Below, piece by piece: positions 55,999-60,000 of a stretch of 60,000 nucleotides of DNA (within the stretch, counting starts at the first letter, position 1; the number at the start of each line of letters is the position of its first letter). Source of the stretch: Liolophura sinensis. Taxonomy: Eukaryota; Mollusca; Polyplacophora; Chitonida; Chitonidae. The position numbers and the translations under genes are program-made. The DNA is taken from the NCBI RefSeq assembly GCF_032854445.1, contig NC_088306.1, positions 22,355,764-22,415,763 of the forward strand, read 5' to 3'. The notes beneath the pieces were generated by a model. That model did not search any database. It worked only from the letters and a program-made list of their open reading frames with translations, and had not been told where the DNA came from.

Positions 55999-56214
55999 CT
56001 ACACAGAAATCACTTCACCTGATGTACTAAGAATGCGCACCTGGTTTGCGCGATCAATCCGGAATCCGACCTGTCCGTCCATGAACGAATGGAAGGCCGG
56101 AGCGTGCACACATATATAATTTCCGGGTCTCACATCACCCCACTTAAAATACGGATACGGATTGTCATCTTTAACGTAGAAAAGGACAACGAGACGATGC
56201 TCACTGACTTCATC
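55999..56214 (-). CDS. MYND gene exon 2 (terminal)
   Basis: 216 nt including TAG. Starts DEVSEHRLVVLFYVKDDNPY and ends VRILSTSGEVISV. Its homologue in the pseudogene has the same length up to the conserved FY. Confidence 0.9.
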   Translation of the reverse strand, partial: DEVSEHRLVVLFYVKDDNPYPYFKWGDVRPGNYICVHAPAFHSFMDGQVGFRIDRANQVRILSTSGEVISV

Positions 56215-58858
56215 CTGTAAGAGAATAGACAAGAGAATGTAAATGTTCAATATAAGAAAAAACAGTAATGCCGCTGGAAAGGTCGAAACACAACGTTCGA
56301 GTGAGTGAGTGAGTGAGTGAGTGCTTGGGGTTTAACGTCGTACTCAACAATTTTTCAGTTATATGACGACGAAGGAATCCTTAGGGTGCATGTATGTGTA
56401 ATGTGCCTCCTTGTTGCAGGACGGATTTCCACCGCTCTTTTATTTAGTGCTGCTTCACTGAGACGACTTACCGAATACAAGTAAGCCGCCCCGCCCGAGC
56501 CATTATACTGATACGGGTCAACCAGTCGTTGCACTATCCCCTTCATGCTGAACGCCAAGCGAGGAAGTTACAACTTCCTCTTTTAAAGTCTTAGGTGTGA
56601 CTCGATCCCGAAGCAGAGGCTCTACCAACTGTGCTATCCGGGCCGGTCACAACGTTCGAAAATAATGCCTTAATCCTAACAGAAAGTATGTTGTCTGGCT
56701 GACGTTAAAATGTATCCTGCTACTGAATTGGATTATTCTGTTAAATGTAGCACACACATAGTATTAACTCAGCATGAAGATCGTTTTAGACTAACATGGA
56801 GGATGATATGTTAAATATAACATGAGAAAAAAATTCTAGTATCACTCCGACAGGAATTGTGTTAAAATTAACAGATTATTTTTTGAGCGTAACATTCTTA
56901 TTATCTGTGAACCTAAGTAACATCTATACAAAAAACACTCATAACCCGTTGCGCGTTTCGAGATGGTGGCCATGGAAACCAGAAACTTGATCGAAAAAGG
57001 AGGGAGGCCGGTTTAATATCGCTTGACTTTAAGACTATAGACCAAAATTTCGCAAAGCAATATTGCCGTGTGTAACAAAAGCGACGCCAGATAGAGGTTT
57101 CCAGGGCACATGACAAACCAGGGTTTTGGGGCTTCTTCGGTGGCCTGGAGCGTAGAGCGTCCGCGTCGAAATCGGGAGATCTGGGTTCAAACCCAGGTCG
57201 GGTCATACAAACGACTTTAAAAATGGCACTGGTTGCTGCCTCGATGGCCAGGTGTCATTATAATGCGACTGGGGTGGGGTGTCATGTCTGCTGCCTTTGA
57301 AATTATACCTCAGTAGCAGCAATACTTTGGCGGCATGGAAGTGCCCTGCCACAAGAAGGCACAGTATATGTACACACACCCAATGAAACTGTTTAGTGTA
57401 TCAGATGTGACTGGGTGAAATATGATGTCTGGTGCCACTGCTTCAGTGGCGGCAGTACTTTGGCGGCATGGAATTGCCCTGCCACAAGAAGACGCAGTAC
57501 ATGTACACACACCTAATAACTCCTTGTCGTCATATGACTGAAAAACTTTACAAACTCAAGCACAGCTTATAAATTGACGAGTTGTGTACTCTTTTCATTC
57601 ATTCGCGTGGAACATTCCTTGCGTATTTCCAACATCATTGGAAACTTCCGTCTGTTTCTCTTTGCATGAATCCGTTTTAATTTCATGCTTTGTGTACTTT
57701 CTTAGTTCTGTAAAGGTTTGAGTTGAACGGTGTTTTAGAAATTGGTCCTACCATTACTGACCCGGAACGTCCATTTGGGTTGACGGCAGGCATACGAATG
57801 TCTATTTAGACACCTAGAAATGAAAGCGAGGCGTAATCTCGTTGTAGCATAATACTACTGCAGTGCTTCTGAAGCGGTTTGGCTTGTAATGAAAGTCAAA
57901 TCGTCGAAAGCGAGGCGCAGTCTCTCAGCATAAGCAGGATATCATTGCCGTGCTGCCGAGAGGAGTATTCATTCTGCCTTGCAGTTCTTAACCTGGCAGT
58001 GATGACACCTGAGCCTATGAAACAGTGGCAGTAGATCAATGGCAGTAAACTGTACTGGATTCCATACGTTCTTTGAACAGGAGAGGTAACAAGGATCACG
58101 TTACTCATCCTCCTTACAGCGCATGCGCCGCTTTCTACGTTTGCTTTACATCACTGCCACAACTAGCATATTTGGTACAGAAATCTCAAACGCCTATGTC
58201 ATTGGGGTCACGGGAATGAGGCAGGAAGTGATGTCAGAAAACACAAAAACTCTCCACCTTTTACTACAGAAGATAGATCTACAGCGCTTGTACTTACCAT
58301 TATACGTATACCGTGACGAAACAAATGGCCATCCATTCTCACGATTTTAGCTATCAGGACTGTTTTCTGCAGGTCAGGTAAGGTACTAGCTACCAACTCA
58401 GGCGGAATAAAACTCATATCAGTGATAAACCGGAACTTTTGACCTCCATCTGCTGGGCGAAAGAAGTTCGGGTGAGGCAAAGACGACTCTAGCTTGCTTG
58501 CCACGCGCGATAACTCTCGATGGCTTGGGCTAGGAGACTGGGACGACCCGGGCGGTGGTGCCATAAGCAAACTATTAAACGGGAACTGATCATAATGATT
58601 GATAGATCCTGTTAAATTGTCCGTCAATATCCAATCCCGCCCTTTTCCTCTGCGAAGCTCTGAAGACTGTCCACGTGCTTTGGGTTTTGTCGTTTCGCGT
58701 CTCTCACTGGCCTTTTCCTGAAGTTCTTTGCACTCCGGTTTGTGCGTCCGCCAGTGGTTTCGCTGACAGATTTTGGAGCAGTACAATGTCGTCTTGCAGC
58801 CGGCACATCTTTTCAAGTCTTCGCCTTGTAGACTACAGGCAGAGCAAGATTGCGACAT
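55999..58858 (-). CDS. MYND zinc-finger protein with C-terminal OB-like domain, 2 exons
   Basis: Exon 1 is 58,298-58,858 and exon 2 is 55,999-56,214. The phase 0 junction is ATAATG|GTAAGT ... CTTACAG-type acceptor |GATGAA. The product is 258 aa. MYND fingers bind two zinc ions and mediate protein-protein contacts, often in chromatin or signalling proteins. Residues 5-43 hold all eight ligands: C5, C8, C18, C21, C27, C31, H39 and C43. A basic, polar linker (about 45-125) follows. Then comes a domain with PHPNFFRP, FRFITDMSFIPPELV, TVLIAKIVRM, DDNPYPYFKWGDVRPGNYIC and HSFMDGQVGFRID. The pattern of a strand, then 'RPGNYI', then 'DGQVGFRI' resembles the small beta domain beside MYND in some TPR/MYND proteins (inference). 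The start is the first ATG; a GTG six bases upstream is not a likely start. Function unknown. Confidence 0.88.
56301..56647 (-). mobile_element. SINE-2, full length, with 12-bp target duplication
   Basis: The tail is a GTGA run at the left, and the tRNA-like head CCGGATAGCACAGTTGGTAG is at the right on the minus strand. CACAACGTTCGA flanks it at 56,289-56,300 and 56,648-56,659. It lacks about 20 bp found in the 21.35-kb copy near the B box. Confidence 0.96.
56660..56893. mobile_element. Palindromic MITE, family M, copy 3
   Basis: TTATTCTGTTAAATGTAGCAC, GATCGTTTTAGACTAACA and AAAATTAACAGATTATTTTTTG match copy 2. The left terminal repeat is partly lost where the SINE-2 inserted. Lies in the MYND intron. 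Confidence 0.8.
57124..57565 (+). mobile_element. SINE-3, full length with tRNA-like head
   Basis: The head is CTTCGGTGGCCTGGAGCGTAG (A box) and GATCTGGGTTCAAACCCAGG (B box, perfect GGGTTCAAACCC). The body has a duplicated segment: GGCAGTACTTTGGCGGCATGG and its variant GCAATACTTTGGCGGCATGG, about 130 bp apart. The 3' end is CTCCTTGTCGTCATATGACTG. In the MYND intron. Confidence 0.88.
57566..58297. other. MYND intron sequence, nothing specific
   Basis: CAAATCGTCGAAAGCGAGGCG partly echoes TGAAAGCGAGGCGTAATCTC 70 bp to its left, a minor local duplication. No exon recognised. Confidence 0.45.
58298..58858 (-). CDS. MYND gene exon 1
   Basis: 561 nt, phase 0 out. Encodes the zinc finger, the linker and the first half of the C-terminal domain, ending RHGIRIM before GTAAGTAC. 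Confidence 0.88.
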
Positions 58859-59864
58859 TCTCACGGTGCAGTAGGCCTATAGTCACCACACAGCTAGGAT
58901 ATACAGTTTATACATCGGCTTTCCAAATCAAAAGAACAGCTCACATGCACAAGTACACAGCCTGGCTGACCTGATAGCCTGTATATAGCTATACCCTGAC
59001 GGGTGCTGCGAAATTCACACAAATTCAGGTCTACACTTATTTCTCAGAAATGGCCTGTATGTTCCACTCCTTGCTCCCGGCAAATCATGGCATATTGAAA
59101 CTGACTATTTTTTCTCGGTATTCAGGTCAGAGCTGCATTCGGGATCAATACGTATAATCTTTCAGTACAGACCTCGTGTGCATTTGTGTACATAGCTATT
59201 ACATTGCATCACGTGCGTGATAGCGTATAACAATCATCACGTGCTACATTTATGGCCCGACGGCTGATGTTTATACATTAGCTATTCCAATTTTTATTTG
59301 TAATTCTGAAAAGAAAGAATTATACTCCCCTCCCAGTTTTTTGGAAAAGTAAACATATAAATACGTTGTTCATTAAATGCACAAAACATGTGAAAGAAGA
59401 AACTTAATATCCCTGCTACAGTTACATGTCTATGGGCTAATAAGAACACACCTGGTGTCCCAAAATAAGAATGAATTAATGATTATGGCTTAGCGCCACA
59501 TCGGCAATACTTCAGCCGTATCGACGTGACCAAAAATTAGAAGAATTACAGCAGGCCTAAAAAAAATTTTGAAAAAAATTAATAAATACATGATACATCA
59601 ACATTTAAGTTTTTACCTATTACTGACAGAGCTCGAAACTCTCCTTTTGCACTCAATTGCATTTATACAAATATATATATGTACAAATGAATATTTATGA
59701 CAAAAAAAAACTTGTGTAGCACATTCAAATAAGCCTATCATACAACAGATATTTCATTTTTTAAATCTTTTCCGTGCACAGATTATCGTAAAATACTTGC
59801 TATAATTAATGTATCACCAAACATCAATTGAACGAAAAAGGCTTAAAAAAATATTAATTTTATT
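58859..59864. other. No gene seen
   Basis: Upstream of the MYND gene; AT-rich. No clear TATA or GC box was recognised. Confidence 0.45.
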
Positions 59865-59935
59865 TATTTATTTATTCTTTATTACGCCGGAGAGGAAGCC
59901 AGCATGAGCTGAACTCACAGCGACCGCATAAAAAC
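59865..59935 (-). mobile_element. SINE-1 with large internal deletion
   Basis: The tail TTTATTTATTTATTCTTTAT is joined to head sequence GGAGAGGAAGCCAGCATGAG, skipping about 140 bp of body. Confidence 0.85.
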
Positions 59936-59976
59936 ACATTGAGTGTACATACGTAATTGACTGAATGCTTTAAAGA

Positions 59977-60000
59977 GTTGGTGAGTGAGTGAGTGCTTAG
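59977..60000 (-). mobile_element. Start of a SINE-2 copy running off the window
   Basis: GGTGAGTGAGTGAGTGCTTAG matches the SINE-2 tail as seen at 21,350 and 56,301. Confidence 0.7.

Noticed and set aside
57124-57200. Genuine tRNA gene
   Set aside because: The A and B boxes are good, but no acceptor stem pairs and the sequence continues into a SINE-3 body.

Overview
The window looks like nuclear DNA of a lophotrochozoan animal, most likely a marine mollusc. The reasons are intron-split genes with GT-AG borders, many tRNA-derived SINEs of a kind I associate with molluscan genomes, MITEs, and very long minisatellites. The taxon is an inference from repeat style and not a database match. Nothing here is bacterial or viral.

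Four protein-coding loci can be supported, all on the minus strand. (1) A 63-bp exon at 658-720 resembles the aldo/keto reductase core; the rest of that gene was not found. (2) A Gfo/Idh/MocA-family NAD(P)-dependent oxidoreductase at 5,996-17,056 was rebuilt from eight exons with matching phases, giving about 409 aa. It keeps the GxGGIA nucleotide-binding loop and the D-x3-H pair but has EQP where the family has EKP. (3) A secreted modular protein at 21,881-41,266 has a signal-peptide exon, 144-bp Cys-rich domain exons, three short linker exons and a terminal PAN/apple-like exon. Every junction is phase 1. Its presumed introns carry the largest satellite arrays of the window, and its 5' exons are duplicated. 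(4) A MYND zinc-finger protein of 258 aa lies at 55,999-58,858. A broken paralogue with the same intron position lies at 47,593-51,470; it carries frameshifts, an in-frame stop and a transposon insertion.

Layout: 1-0.4 kb, inverted copy of a dispersed segment; 0.66 kb, reductase exon; 0.7-5.9 kb, repeats and non-coding sequence; 6-17 kb, oxidoreductase with SINE- and MITE-rich introns; 17-21.8 kb, microsatellites, SINEs and a 27-bp minisatellite; 21.9-24.9 kb, 3' half of the secreted-protein gene with a 23-bp minisatellite at its last intron-exon border; 25-27.5 kb, SINE debris; 27.5-33.4 kb, 32-bp satellite A followed by its 34-bp relative B; 33.4-35.97 kb, flank carrying signal-peptide and Cys-rich exons; 35.97-41.8 kb, a second copy of the whole [A][B][flank][SINE] block; 42-45.8 kb, 35-bp, 22-bp and 19-bp tandem arrays; 47.6-51.5 kb, MYND pseudogene with a Tc1/mariner relic in its intron; 52-55.9 kb, SINEs and non-coding sequence; 56-58.9 kb, MYND gene; 59-60 kb, non-coding and SINE ends.

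The very long minus-strand open frames (up to 1,154 codons) across 27.7-39.8 kb are best explained as a property of 32- and 34-bp monomers that lack stop triplets in all three minus frames, not as genes. Exon models come from reading splice signals and phase by eye; transcript data would settle them.
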